Source: Inquilinus sp. Marseille-Q2685 (GTDB lineage: Bacteria; Pseudomonadota; Alphaproteobacteria; DSM-16000; Inquilinaceae). Taken from it: DNA of 64,000 nucleotides. Of the stretch, positions 19,144-28,262 are shown in pieces. The first letter of the stretch is position 1; every line of letters begins with the position of its first letter. The notes under the pieces are model-generated. The model saw only the letters and a program-made list of their open reading frames with translations, did no database searches and had not been told where the DNA came from. Where the stretch lies: contig NZ_CAKAKL010000009.1 in assembly GCF_916619195.1 (NCBI RefSeq), positions 205,197 through 269,196 on the forward strand, read 5' to 3'. Both the position numbers and the translations under genes were made by a program.

Positions 19144-20679
19144 TCAGTCGAACATCCCGTGCAGGTACCAGCGGGCGGTCTCGCCCTCGCGGTACAGACC
19201 GGCGCGGTAGAGCCAGAAGCGGCGGCCGGTCTCGTCCTCCACCCGGTAATAGTCGCGGATCATATCCGGCTCCGCCCGGTCCTGCGGCCGGGCCTGGCGC
19301 CACCATTCATAGGCGATGCGCTCCGGCCCGTCGGCACGGCGCACGCGGTGGGTCTTGCCGGCCCATTGGAAGCTGGTCGGCGGGTCGTCCGGGATCTGGG
19401 CGATCGCCTTGATCGGCTCCGGCCGGCGCAGGAGGCGCAGAGGGCGGATCCAGCTGGACGGCCAGGGCTTGCCCTGATCCGGGGCCAGCGGCGGGCGGGG
19501 GGCGACGCAGCGCTCGGGCAGGTGGCGCTCCACCGCGGCCGGACGCCAGATCCGGTCGAAGCCGATGCGGTTGCCGACGATGTCGACGAAGCCGGCCAGA
19601 TCCGCGATCCCGGCGCTTTCGCCCTCCAGCGTGCTCAGGCCCGATTGGCGTCCCGCCACCGGCGCCACCCGGTCGGCGCGCAGCGTCGCGACCTCGATGC
19701 CGAAGCCGGGGTCGACCCGGTCCAGCCGGTCGGCCAACAGGCGCCCGACCCGCGCCGGGTCGCGCACCGGCAGGGCGGTGCGGATGGCGATGGTCTGGCA
19801 GCGGCCGTCGACCCTGTGGAAGGCGGCGATGAACTGCGCCGCGCCCATCATCCGCGCCTCCAGCCGGGCGCAGAGATCGGCGGCCAGCGCGGCGATGGCG
19901 CGCTGCAGGTCCTCCGGCGTGCCGATCGGCTCGGCGAAGGCCAGGCGGGCGAACCAGGGTGTCGGCGGCCGGCGGAAGCCGACCGTCTCCTCGGCCCGGC
20001 CCAGCGCCTGGTCCAGCCGCAGCAGCGGGCCGGCGCCGAAGCGGCGGGCCAGGCCGGCGCGCGGCGCCGCCAGCAGCTCGCCGATCCGGGTCAGGCCGAT
20101 CCGCCGCAGCGCCGCGACCTCGTCCTCGCCCAGCCGCAGCGCCGCCATCGGCAGCGGGGTCAGGGCCTCGTGCTCGGTGCCGTCCGGCAGGATCCGCCGA
20201 TCGGCCCGGTCGTAATGCGCCAGCGCCCAGGCGGCGCCGAAGCTGCCGGCGACGGCGATGCGGGCGGGCAGGCCCCGGCGTTCCAGCCGCCCGGCCAGGT
20301 CGGCCAGCAGCCCGTCCTCGCCGCCCCAGAGATGGGCGCAGCCGGTGATGTCGAGCCACAGCCCGTCGGGCGGGCAGGGGGCGACGGCGGGGCTGTAGCG
20401 GCCGGCCCAGCGCACCAGCCGGGCCAGGGCCCGGGCATCGGCGGCAGGATCGGCCGGGACCAGGGCCAGCGCCGGCAGCACGGCGCGGGCGTCGGTCGCC
20501 TTCTGGCCGGGCCGGATGCCGGCGGCCCAGCCGCGGCCGTCCACCGCCACCACCTGGCGCCGCTGCTCGACGGTCTCGACGATCGCGACCGGCTCAGCCG
20601 GCCAGGCGTCGGGAGGCGTGGTCAGCCGCAGCCGCGTGATCGGCCAGTTCGGCAACCACAGCGAGACGATCCGTCCCAT
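19144..20679 (-). CDS. imuB: ImuB, Y-family polymerase-like protein
   Basis: A 511-residue non-catalytic Y-family homologue that bridges DnaE2 and the beta clamp in SOS mutagenesis. It begins MGRIVSLWLPNWPITRLRL, typical of ImuB. The palm region reads PPDGLWLDITGCAHLWGGE, without the paired Asp-Glu of active DinB. Thumb/little-finger-like regions follow, then a C-terminal segment (GPERIAYEWWRQ...DYYRVEDETGRRFWLYRAGLY...WYLHGMFD) diagnostic of the family. Its ATG lies 86 nt inside the end of imuA in another frame. It would be expressed from the LexA-controlled imuA promoter. Confidence 0.94.
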   Translation of the reverse strand: MGRIVSLWLPNWPITRLRLTTPPDAWPAEPVAIVETVEQRRQVVAVDGRGWAAGIRPGQKATDARAVLPALALVPADPAADARALARLVRWAGRYSPAVAPCPPDGLWLDITGCAHLWGGEDGLLADLAGRLERRGLPARIAVAGSFGAAWALAHYDRADRRILPDGTEHEALTPLPMAALRLGEDEVAALRRIGLTRIGELLAAPRAGLARRFGAGPLLRLDQALGRAEETVGFRRPPTPWFARLAFAEPIGTPEDLQRAIAALAADLCARLEARMMGAAQFIAAFHRVDGRCQTIAIRTALPVRDPARVGRLLADRLDRVDPGFGIEVATLRADRVAPVAGRQSGLSTLEGESAGIADLAGFVDIVGNRIGFDRIWRPAAVERHLPERCVAPRPPLAPDQGKPWPSSWIRPLRLLRRPEPIKAIAQIPDDPPTSFQWAGKTHRVRRADGPERIAYEWWRQARPQDRAEPDMIRDYYRVEDETGRRFWLYRAGLYREGETARWYLHGMFD

Positions 20680-21331
20680 CCTCGGTCTCCACGATCCAGC
20701 GGCCGGGCCGGCCGCCGCGGCTGTGGGTCAGAGCCAGCTCCCAGCGCGCCGGGCCGACCCAGGCGGTGGCACCGCCGCTCGGCGCCGGGGCCACGGTCCA
20801 GCGCGTCACCGCGGCGCTGGCAGCGGTGCGGCCTGGCCGCAGCGCGACCGGCCGGCGCTGCAGCAGGAAGGCGGTGGTGCCGTGCGCCTCGCAGGCCAGC
20901 TGCAGCCGCCGCTCGGCTAAGAGCTCGGCCCGCGCCGCCTCGGCCAGCACGGCGCCGAATCCGCGGGTGCGCAGCGCCTCCTCCGCCACCGCCAGGACGC
21001 CGGTCTCGTCGCGCGGCCGGACCAGGACCAGCCGGTCGGGATCCAGCCCCAGCGCGGCCAGGGCCGGCGGGTACAAATCGTCGGCCGCGGCGCACCACAG
21101 CACCGGCCCGCGCTTCTGCAGCCGGGCCAGGAGCCGCGCGGAAAAACCGGTGGCCGCCGCCCCGGCCGGATCGTCGCCGGCGCCGGCGATCCGGTGCAGC
21201 CGGCCGAGCGCCAGCCCGCCGCGCGGCAGGCGGTCATCGATCGGAGGCAGGGCGAGCGGCAGGACTCCCGGCTCCTCGACAGCGGATCCGTACCGGTTCA
21301 GGCGCTCGCGCAGGGCAGCGAGGGCGGACAT
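20594..21331 (-). CDS. imuA: ImuA, SOS mutagenesis protein
   Basis: A 245-residue RecA/SulA-like protein of the ImuA family, the first gene of the damage-inducible imuA-imuB-dnaE2 cassette. It starts MSALAALRERLNRYG and contains LPRGGLALGRLHRIAG at the position of the RecA-like P-loop. Its later segments are GPVLWCAAADDLYPPALAALGLDPDRL and LRTRGFGAVLAEAARAELLAERRLQLACE, typical of ImuA. No intact Walker A motif is seen. The ATG at 21331 is 14 bp downstream of a LexA box. The 3' end overlaps imuB by 86 bp, longer than most coupling overlaps. Confidence 0.92.
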   Translation of the reverse strand: MSALAALRERLNRYGSAVEEPGVLPLALPPIDDRLPRGGLALGRLHRIAGAGDDPAGAAATGFSARLLARLQKRGPVLWCAAADDLYPPALAALGLDPDRLVLVRPRDETGVLAVAEEALRTRGFGAVLAEAARAELLAERRLQLACEAHGTTAFLLQRRPVALRPGRTAASAAVTRWTVAPAPSGGATAWVGPARWELALTHSRGGRPGRWIVETEDGTDRLAVVAELADHAAAADHASRRLAG

Positions 21332-21345
21332 GGCGGGGCATGGTT

Positions 21346-21360
21346 GTTCCGTATTTGTTC
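21346..21360 (-). promoter_or_regulatory. LexA box upstream of imuA
   Basis: GTTC-CGTATTT-GTTC on the + strand (GAAC-N7-GAAC on the coding strand) is an exact match to the alphaproteobacterial LexA operator. It ends 14 bp upstream of the imuA ATG, so LexA would block transcription until DNA damage. Confidence 0.9.
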
Positions 21361-21432
21361 CAATATGAATCCACCGCCGAGCCCGAGAGTCAAGCCGGGT
21401 TGGGCCGCCCCATGAATCCGGGCGGCCCGCGG

Positions 21433-21807
21433 TCAGGCTGCGCGGGTGCCGGGCAGGAACAGCCGGACCGGCCGGATCTCGTAGCCGCCGGCGCCGGGAT
21501 TGGCCTGCGCCAGGTCCTGGGCGATGGCCACCGCCTCGTCCCGCGACTCGCAGTCGACCACGTAGAAGCCGAGCATCTGCTCCTTGGTCTCGGCATAGGG
21601 GCCGTCGATCACCAAAGGCGGCTCATGGCCCTTCATCAGCGTGGTCGCGGCGCTGGTGAAGGCCAGCCGCGCCGCCGGGCCGAGCCTGCCCTCGGCGGCC
21701 AGCCGACGGTGGACGACGTCGAGCCGGGCCATGACCGCGTCGTCCTCCGCCTGGGTCCAGGCGCCGACGGCCTCTTCCGAGTTGTAGCAGAGAATGGCGT
21801 AGAGCAT
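21433..21807 (-). CDS. YCII-related domain protein
   Basis: A 124-residue cytoplasmic protein starting MLYAILCYNSEEAVGAWTQ. It has the DGPYAETKEQMLGFYVVDCESRDEAVAIA block that defines the DGPF/YCII family. The group has a ferredoxin-like fold and is often linked to ECF sigma factors, but its function is unknown. The ATG at 21807 gives the family's usual length; the frame is open to 22014. No sigma-factor gene is adjacent. It stands alone between imuA and a lipoprotein gene. Confidence 0.82.
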   Translation of the reverse strand: MLYAILCYNSEEAVGAWTQAEDDAVMARLDVVHRRLAAEGRLGPAARLAFTSAATTLMKGHEPPLVIDGPYAETKEQMLGFYVVDCESRDEAVAIAQDLAQANPGAGGYEIRPVRLFLPGTRAA

Positions 21808-21878
21808 CCGGGCCTCCCCTTCCCGTGTCCGGGCGGGAGTATGCCTGAGTCGGGCTGCGCCGGCATCCCGGCTGGCGG

Positions 21879-22364
21879 TCAGGGCGTCGGCTGCACCACC
21901 ACGGCGCCGGGGGCCACGGTCACGGCCGTGCCGCCGGCCGCCGGCAGATAGGCGCTGGTCATGACGTCGACCTTGTCGGCGCGGATCGTCTCCAGCGTCT
22001 GGCACAGCGACCATTTCGCGGTCGGGCCGGAGACGGTGACGCGGTCGCCGATCCGGACCGGGACGGGCTTGCCCTGGATCGCCACCTCGCTGCCGTCGTC
22101 GCGGCGCAGCACGGTGCAGGGCCGGCCGACCTGGAGCGTGCCGGTGTAGACGACGCTGATGCCGTCATGCCACTGGGTCGACACCTTCGGGAAATCGTAG
22201 GGCGGGATCTGGGCCTGCTGCTGGGCGGTCTGGCAGGCGCCCAAGAGGGTCGCCGCGGCGAATGCGATGAAGAGGGTCGGCGAGGGGCGATGACGGGTCG
22301 ACAACACGCGCTCTCTTTCTCGTTTTGGCGGCGGAATCATTTCTTCCAATACGGTTTCTTCCAT
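21879..22364 (-). CDS. Hypothetical lipoprotein
   Basis: Encodes a secreted lipoprotein: a hydrophobic segment PTLFIAFAAATLLGAC with a lipobox (LGAC) and then a ~110-residue mature domain (SVVYTGTLQVGRPCTVLRRD, KPVPVRIGDRVTVSGPTAKW). Two mature cysteines (GRPCTV, SLCQTL) may form a disulphide. Three starts are possible: ATG 22364, ATG 22340, or GTG 22307. The GTG gives the most typical short signal peptide (VLSTRHRPSP...) and follows a purine-rich GAAAGAGAG. I do not recognise the family. It is divergent from gdhB with a ~270-bp gap. Confidence 0.65.
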   Translation of the reverse strand: MEETVLEEMIPPPKRERERVLSTRHRPSPTLFIAFAAATLLGACQTAQQQAQIPPYDFPKVSTQWHDGISVVYTGTLQVGRPCTVLRRDDGSEVAIQGKPVPVRIGDRVTVSGPTAKWSLCQTLETIRADKVDVMTSAYLPAAGGTAVTVAPGAVVVQPTP

Positions 22365-22513
22365 ACAGGCGAAGCGGGGCCGCCGTCCAGCCGGCGTTAC
22401 AAGCGAAGGTTCCGGACCAAAGACGGGTTATTTCAGACCGGATTGCGGGGACTTTGTGATCCGGTGTGTCCTAACCTCTGGAATTGTCTGACGAAATCGT
22501 CCGGGAATGCCCT

Positions 22514-22530
22514 CGAACCGTCACGGTTCG
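22514..22530. promoter_or_regulatory. Short perfect hairpin in the gdhB upstream region
   Basis: CGAACCGT-C-ACGGTTCG is a perfect 8-bp inverted repeat with a one-base centre, followed by GCGGTTTCCTTTT. It lies 104 bp before the gdhB start. It may be an operator or a weak terminator, and no specific factor can be named. Confidence 0.4.
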
Positions 22531-22633
22531 GCGGTTTCCTTTTGCCCGGGTTGATTGTATGCCCTTGGGGCCCTGATGCGGCCCGACACGGTTTCGAGAG
22601 GGGCCGGGCCGCACGCTCTCTGGAGTCTGCAGG

Positions 22634-25600
22634 ATGTCGAAGGCCGATCAGCACAAGGCCGAAATCGTCGATGGCGTCGTGGCCCTGGCCAAGCAGCGGC
22701 TCGACCCGGCGAAGGGAGGAATGGCCGAGCGGTTCACCCGCCTGTACTTCCGCAACGTGCCGCCGCACGACGTGCTGCGCGAGGGCACGGACACCCTCTA
22801 CAGCGTCGCCCTCGGACTGCTGCAGTTCGGCGGCGAGCGCCGCAAGGGCGAGGTCAAGATCCGGATCTTCAACCCGGTCTATGACGATTACGGCTGGCGC
22901 AGCCCGCACACCGTGATCGAGATCATCAACGACGACATGCCGTTCCTGGTCGATTCGGTGACCGCGGCGCTGTCCGAGCTGGGCCTGACCGTGCATCTGG
23001 TGGTCCACCCGATCCTGGCTGTGACCCGCGACGCCCAGGGCCGGCTGACCGATGTGCAGGATCCGGCGGAGGCGCCCGAAGGCACGCCGGCCGAGAGCTT
23101 CATGCATGTCCAGATCGACGAGCGCACCGACCAGGCGACGCTCGACCGGATCGCGGCGACGCTGCGGGCGGTTCTGGCCGATGTCCGCGCCGCGGTCGAG
23201 GACTGGGGCGCGATGCGCCAGCAGATCCGCGCCGTGCTGGAGGAGCTGGACCACGAGGCGCTGCCGGTCGACCCGGGCGAGACGCGCGAGATCATCGCCT
23301 TCCTGGAATGGCTCGAGGACGACCACTTCACCTTCCTGGGCTATCGCCGCTACGACTTCGCTCGCACCGAGGACGGGCTCGAGATCGCGATCGTGCCGGG
23401 CAGCGGCCTGGGCATCCTGCGCCAGCAGGATGTCTCGGTGTTCGACGGCGCCCGCCGCTACGACCGGATGTCGGAAGAGGCGCAGTCGATGCTGCGCAGC
23501 ACGGCGCCCTTGACCGTCACCAAGGCCAGCCTGAAGGCGACGGTGCACCGGCCGGTGCATCTCGACGTCTTCACCGTCAAGATCTTCGACGAGGCCGGCG
23601 AGGTGGTGGGCGACCACATGTTCGTCGGCCTGTTCACCTCGGTCGCCTACAGCCGCAGCGCCCGCGACATCCCCTATCTCAGGGCCAAGGTCAGCCGCAC
23701 CCTGGCACGCGCCGGGCTGGACCCGCGCAGCCATGACGGCAAGGCGCTGGGCCATATCCTCGACACCTATCCGCGCGACGAGCTGTTCCAGATCTCCGAC
23801 GAGCAGCTGCTCGACATCGGCATGGGCATCCTGCACCTGCAGGAGCGGCAGCGGACGGCGCTGTTCGTGCGCCGCGACCCGTTCGGGCGCTTCGTCTCCT
23901 GCCTCGTCTACGTGCCGCGCGACCGCTACAACACCGATCTGCGCCACCGCATCCAGAAGATCCTGCAGAAGGCGTATGGCGGCCCGGTCACGGCCTTCAC
24001 CACCCAGATGACCGAAGGGGCGCATGCCCGCGTCCACTTCCTGATCAAGACCGAGCCCGGCCAGGGCACCGACGAGCCGGTCGACGTGATCGAGGAGCGG
24101 CTGGTCGAGGCCGGGCGCAGCTGGTCCGACCTGCTGCAGTCGGCCCTGGTCGAGAAGAAGGGCGAGGAGCAGGGGCTGATCCTGCTGCGCCGCTACGCCG
24201 AGGCCTTCCCCGCCGGGTATCGCGAGGAGACCACGCCGGCCGCGGCGATCGTCGACATCGAGCGGATCGAGGAGATCGACGAGGACGGCGAGATCGGGCT
24301 GCACCTGTTCCGCCCGATCGAGGCGGCGCCGAACGAGCTGCGCTTCAAGCTGTACCACCGCGGCACGCCGGTGCCGCTGTCCGACGTGCTGCCGATGCTG
24401 GAGCATCTGGGATTCAAGGTGGTGTCGGAGCTCCCGACCGAAGTCAACATCCAGGCGATCGGCCAGGCCCACGGGCCGGTCTGGATCCATGATTTCGAGA
24501 TGCGCAGCCGCAGCGGCGACCCGATCGACCTGAACCGCCTCAAGGCCGTGTTCCAGACCGCCTTCGAGCGGATCTGGACCGGCGACATGGAGGACGACCG
24601 GCTGAACCGGCTGGTGCTGGCCGGCGGGCTCGACTGGCGGTCGATCACGCTCCTGCGCGCCTACGCCAAGTTCCTGCGCCAGGCCCGCTTCGCCTTCAGC
24701 CAGGAGACGATCGAGGACACGCTGGTGGCGCATCCGGAGATCACGCGGGCGATCGTCCGCATGTTCGCCACCCGCTTCGACCCGGACCTGACCGGCGACC
24801 GCGAGGTGGCGATCCGCGGCCTGCTGGTCGAGATCGAGCACGCGCTGGACGCGGTGACCAACCTGGACGAGGACCGCATCCTCCGCCGCTACCTGAACCT
24901 GGTGCGGTCGACGCTGCGCACCAACTACTTCCAGACCGACGGCCAGGGCCGGCCGAAGCCGTATCTGTCGCTGAAGCTGGACAGCCTGTCGGTCGAGGAG
25001 CTGCCGTTGCCGCGGCCCTGGCGCGAGATCTTCGTCTACAGCCCGCGCATGGAGGGCGTGCATCTCCGTGGCGGCAAGGTCGCCCGCGGCGGCATCCGCT
25101 GGTCCGACCGGCGCGAGGATTTCCGCACCGAGATCCTGGGGCTGATGAAGGCGCAGATGGTGAAGAACACCGTCATCGTGCCGGTCGGCTCGAAGGGCGG
25201 CTTCGTGCTGAAGCGGCCGCCGGCCCCCTCGGCCGGGCGCGAGGCGTTCCAGGCCGAAGGCGTCGAATGCTACAAGATCCTGATGCGCGGGATGCTCGAC
25301 ATCACCGACACCATCGTCGGCGGCGAGACCGTGCATCCGGAGCGCGTGGTCCGGCATGACGAGGACGATCCGTACCTGGTCGTCGCGGCCGACAAGGGCA
25401 CGGCCACATTCTCCGACATCGCCAACGGCGTCAGCCAGGACTACGGCTTCTGGCTGGACGACGCCTTCGCGTCGGGCGGCTCGGCCGGCTACGACCACAA
25501 GAAGATGGGCATCACCGCCCGCGGCGCCTGGGAATCGGTGAAGCGCCATTTCCGCGAGCTGGGCACCGACATCCAGAGCCAGGACTTCACCTGTGTCGGC

Positions 25601-27499
25601 GTCGGCGACATGTCGGGCGACGTGTTCGGCAACGGCATGATCCTGTCCGAGCACACTCGCCTGCTCGGCGCCTTCAACCACCTGCACATCTTCGTCGACC
25701 CGGACCCGGACGCGGCGACCAGCTTCGCCGAGCGCAAGCGACTGTTCGACCTCGGCCGCGGCTCCTGGGACCAGTACGACGCGGCGAAGCTGTCGCCCGG
25801 CGGCGCGGTCTATGAGCGCAAGGCGAAGTCGGTGAAGCTGTCGCCCGAGGTCCGCGCCCGCTTCGGCATCGAGCGCGAGACGGTGACGCCGAACGAGCTG
25901 ATCCAGGCGATGCTGAAGGCCGAGGTCGACCTGTTGTGGTTCGGCGGCATCGGCACCTATGTGAAGAGCAGCCGCGAGAGCCACGCCGATGTCGGCGACA
26001 AGGCGAACGACGCGCTGCGCATCAACGGCCGCGACGTCCGCGCCCGGGTGATCGGCGAGGGCGCCAATCTCGGCGTCACCCAGTTCGGCCGCATCGAATA
26101 CGCCCGCATCGGCGCCGGCGGCTCGGGCGGCAAGCTGAACACCGACTTCATCGACAACTCGGCCGGTGTCGACACCTCGGACCATGAGGTCAACATCAAG
26201 ATCCTGCTGGGCGCCGTGGTCCAGGCCGGCGACCTGACGCTGAAGCAGCGCAACCAGGTGCTGGAGAGCATGACCGAGGAGGTCGGCCAGCTGGTGCTGC
26301 GCGACAACTACCTGCAGAGCCAGGCGCTGTCGCTGGCGGTCGGCGAGGGCTTCGAGGTGCTGGACCAGCAGGCCCGCTTCATGCGCGGGCTGGAGAAGGC
26401 GGGCCGGCTCGACCGCGTGATCGAGATGCTGCCGACCGACGAGGAGCTGACCCAGCGCTCCGGCAACCGCGAGGGGCTGACGAGGCCGGAGCAGGCGGTG
26501 CTGCTGGCCTATGCCAAGATCACCATCTACGACGCGCTCCTGGCCAGCGACCTGCCGGACGACCCGGCGCTGGTCGACGACCTGGTGCTGTACTTCCCGA
26601 CGGCGCTGCGCGAGCGGTTCAAGGACGCCATCCCGCACCACCGGCTACGGCGCGAGATCGTCGCGACGCACGTCACCAACAGCATGGTGAACCGGGTCGG
26701 CGCCACCTTCGTGTCGGAGCTGGCGGACAAGACCGGCATGGGCGTGGCCGATATCGCCCGCGCCTATCTGATCGTGCGCGACAGCTTCAGCCTGCGCGAC
26801 ATCTGGGCGGCGGTCGAGGCGCTGGACAACAAGGCCCAGGCGCAGGCCCAGATCCGGGCCATGCTGGCGACGCGGCGGCTGATCGAGCGCAGCGTCGCCT
26901 GGATCCTGCGCCAGCAGGGCCGCGGCCTCGACATCAGCCAGGACGTGGCGCATCTCAAGCCCGGCCTGGCCGAGCTGGAGAGCCAGCTGGACGCCGCGAT
27001 CTTCGACGACGCCCGCGCCGTGATCGACGCCCGCGCCCGGGGCTTCGTCGAGGCCGGCTTCCCGGAGGATCTGGCCCGGCGCGTCGCCCGGCTGAACCTG
27101 TGGGCGGCGGGGCTGGACATCATCCGCATCGCCGACCAGGCCGGGCGCGGCGTCACCGAGGTCGCTTCGGTCTATTTCGAGGCCGGCCGCCGGCTGGGCC
27201 TGGCCTGGCTGCGCGACGGCGCCAGCCGGATGCCGGCCAGCAACCACTGGCAGAAGCAGGCGGTGGGGGCGATCGTCGACGACCTGTACACGCTGCAGGC
27301 CGACTTGGCGGTCCGCGCCCTGCAGGACGCGCCGGCGGGCGCCGCCGGGGCCGATGTGGTGGAGGCCTGGGTCGGCCACCGCCGCGCCCCGGTGGACCGG
27401 ATCGACCAGCTGGTCTCCGAGCTGAAGGCGCTGGACCAGGTCGACCTGTCGATGCTGGCCGTCGCCAACCGCAACCTCCGCGGCTTGGCGACGGGGTGA
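22634..27499 (+). CDS. gdhB: NAD-specific glutamate dehydrogenase, large (~180 kDa) type
   Basis: A 1,621-residue cytoplasmic NAD-dependent glutamate dehydrogenase converting glutamate to 2-oxoglutarate and ammonia. A ~700-residue N-terminal regulatory region (ACT-like segments, e.g. DDHFTFLGYRRYDF and RYNTDLRHRIQKIL) precedes the catalytic part. The catalytic part has GGKVARGGIRWSDRREDFRTE at ~815, the lysine region VPVGSKGGFVLKRPP at ~855, and the Rossmann segment CVGVGDMSGDVFGNGM at ~990. A long helical C-terminal domain completes it. The ATG at 22634 follows GGAGTCTGCAGG. The enzyme is usually a catabolic glutamate degrader. The convergent Lrp regulator could govern amino-acid use, which is an inference. 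The full family length is intact. Confidence 0.96.
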   Translation: MSKADQHKAEIVDGVVALAKQRLDPAKGGMAERFTRLYFRNVPPHDVLREGTDTLYSVALGLLQFGGERRKGEVKIRIFNPVYDDYGWRSPHTVIEIINDDMPFLVDSVTAALSELGLTVHLVVHPILAVTRDAQGRLTDVQDPAEAPEGTPAESFMHVQIDERTDQATLDRIAATLRAVLADVRAAVEDWGAMRQQIRAVLEELDHEALPVDPGETREIIAFLEWLEDDHFTFLGYRRYDFARTEDGLEIAIVPGSGLGILRQQDVSVFDGARRYDRMSEEAQSMLRSTAPLTVTKASLKATVHRPVHLDVFTVKIFDEAGEVVGDHMFVGLFTSVAYSRSARDIPYLRAKVSRTLARAGLDPRSHDGKALGHILDTYPRDELFQISDEQLLDIGMGILHLQERQRTALFVRRDPFGRFVSCLVYVPRDRYNTDLRHRIQKILQKAYGGPVTAFTTQMTEGAHARVHFLIKTEPGQGTDEPVDVIEERLVEAGRSWSDLLQSALVEKKGEEQGLILLRRYAEAFPAGYREETTPAAAIVDIERIEEIDEDGEIGLHLFRPIEAAPNELRFKLYHRGTPVPLSDVLPMLEHLGFKVVSELPTEVNIQAIGQAHGPVWIHDFEMRSRSGDPIDLNRLKAVFQTAFERIWTGDMEDDRLNRLVLAGGLDWRSITLLRAYAKFLRQARFAFSQETIEDTLVAHPEITRAIVRMFATRFDPDLTGDREVAIRGLLVEIEHALDAVTNLDEDRILRRYLNLVRSTLRTNYFQTDGQGRPKPYLSLKLDSLSVEELPLPRPWREIFVYSPRMEGVHLRGGKVARGGIRWSDRREDFRTEILGLMKAQMVKNTVIVPVGSKGGFVLKRPPAPSAGREAFQAEGVECYKILMRGMLDITDTIVGGETVHPERVVRHDEDDPYLVVAADKGTATFSDIANGVSQDYGFWLDDAFASGGSAGYDHKKMGITARGAWESVKRHFRELGTDIQSQDFTCVGVGDMSGDVFGNGMILSEHTRLLGAFNHLHIFVDPDPDAATSFAERKRLFDLGRGSWDQYDAAKLSPGGAVYERKAKSVKLSPEVRARFGIERETVTPNELIQAMLKAEVDLLWFGGIGTYVKSSRESHADVGDKANDALRINGRDVRARVIGEGANLGVTQFGRIEYARIGAGGSGGKLNTDFIDNSAGVDTSDHEVNIKILLGAVVQAGDLTLKQRNQVLESMTEEVGQLVLRDNYLQSQALSLAVGEGFEVLDQQARFMRGLEKAGRLDRVIEMLPTDEELTQRSGNREGLTRPEQAVLLAYAKITIYDALLASDLPDDPALVDDLVLYFPTALRERFKDAIPHHRLRREIVATHVTNSMVNRVGATFVSELADKTGMGVADIARAYLIVRDSFSLRDIWAAVEALDNKAQAQAQIRAMLATRRLIERSVAWILRQQGRGLDISQDVAHLKPGLAELESQLDAAIFDDARAVIDARARGFVEAGFPEDLARRVARLNLWAAGLDIIRIADQAGRGVTEVASVYFEAGRRLGLAWLRDGASRMPASNHWQKQAVGAIVDDLYTLQADLAVRALQDAPAGAAGADVVEAWVGHRRAPVDRIDQLVSELKALDQVDLSMLAVANRNLRGLATG

Positions 27500-27545
27500 G
27501 GGCGGAGGCGCCCTTACTCCTCGTTCATAAGGGTATGTCTTTTTT

Positions 27546-27575
27546 AGTCCCCTCTCCCCTTGCGGGAGGGGGACT
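27546..27575. repeat. Fragment of family C palindrome
   Basis: CCCCTCTCCCCTTGCGGGAGGGGGACTCA lies between the ends of the converging gdhB and lrp-like genes. It matches one hairpin of the family C repeats at 15368 and 18832. Confidence 0.55.
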
Positions 27576-27596
27576 CAAAGAAGTCGCGTCGAAGAG

Positions 27597-28088
27597 CTAC
27601 TCCGCCCGCAGCAGTTTCTGCAGCGGGGCGGCCTGGCGCAGGATCGGCGACTTGATGACGATGTAGCTGAAGTACTTCTCGATGCCGAGCCGCCGGTCCA
27701 GCAGCGCCTCCATCACCTGCTGGTAATGGGCGATGCTGCGGGTCAGGAAGCGCAGCAGATAGTCGTAGCCCCCGCTGACCATGTGGCACTCCAGCAACTC
27801 CTCGACCGTGGCCAGGCCGGCCTCGAAGCGGATGAAGTCCTCGCGCCGGTGGTCACTCAGCGTCACCTCGGTGAACACGGTCACGGTCTCGGTCAGCTTC
27901 GCCAGGGCGATGCGGGCGCCGTAGCCGGTGATGTAGCCCGCCGCCTCCAGCCGCTTCACCCGCTGCAGGCAGGGGCTGGGCGACAGGCCGACCGCGTCGG
28001 CCAGCGCGGCGTTGGTGATCCGCCCGTCGGCCTGCAGCCGGGCCAGGATGGCGATATCGATCCGGTCCAGCTTCGGCGCGCCCGTCAT
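27597..28088 (-). CDS. Lrp/AsnC family transcriptional regulator
   Basis: A 163-residue feast/famine regulator. The N-terminal winged helix (LDRIDIAILARLQADGRITNAALADAVGLSPSPCLQRVKRLE) and the C-terminal RAM ligand-binding domain (VEELLECHMVSGGYDYLLRF, ..KYFSYIVIKS) match the family exactly in length and order. The ATG at 28088 is preferred because GAGG lies 5 nt upstream. A TTG five codons earlier is possible. It converges with gdhB, so an amino-acid-catabolism role is reasonable but unproven. A family B palindrome lies just upstream. Confidence 0.9.
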   Translation of the reverse strand: MTGAPKLDRIDIAILARLQADGRITNAALADAVGLSPSPCLQRVKRLEAAGYITGYGARIALAKLTETVTVFTEVTLSDHRREDFIRFEAGLATVEELLECHMVSGGYDYLLRFLTRSIAHYQQVMEALLDRRLGIEKYFSYIVIKSPILRQAAPLQKLLRAE

Positions 28089-28120
28089 CCTTCCCTCGTT
28101 CAACCCGTGCCGGCAGCACC

Positions 28121-28262
28121 CGGGGTCTCGCCCGAACGTCGATCCGGTGAGTCAGCTGGCGTGGTTTCCGAGAACCGGAGCGCAGCGGACATAGGTCCGT
28201 GAGCACCGGAAGCGCAGGAAACCGCGTCAGATGGCCGCCGGGCGGCGTTCGGGCTAGCCCCG
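28121..28262. repeat. Large palindromic repeat, family B (copy 2)
   Basis: The outer arms CGGGGTCTCGCCCGAACG and CGTTCGGGCTAGCCCCG enclose a 14-bp stem (CTGGCGTGGTTTCC / GGAAACCGCGTCAG). The core CGGAC-ATAG-GTCCG follows GAGAACCGGAGCGCAG and precedes CACCGGAAGCGCAG, as in the copy at 7251-7394. Core stem bases differ on both sides compensatorily. The HAD gene's stop codon (28254-28256) lies inside it. Confidence 0.8.

Noticed and set aside
22433..26641. 1,402-residue minus-strand open frame
   Set aside because: Antisense to gdhB, with no domains and a composition (Asp/Val/Leu/Gln/Arg-rich) typical of high-GC antisense frames.
27500..27545. Rho-independent terminator after gdhB
   Set aside because: There is a T-run at 27539-27545 but no stable stem immediately before it.
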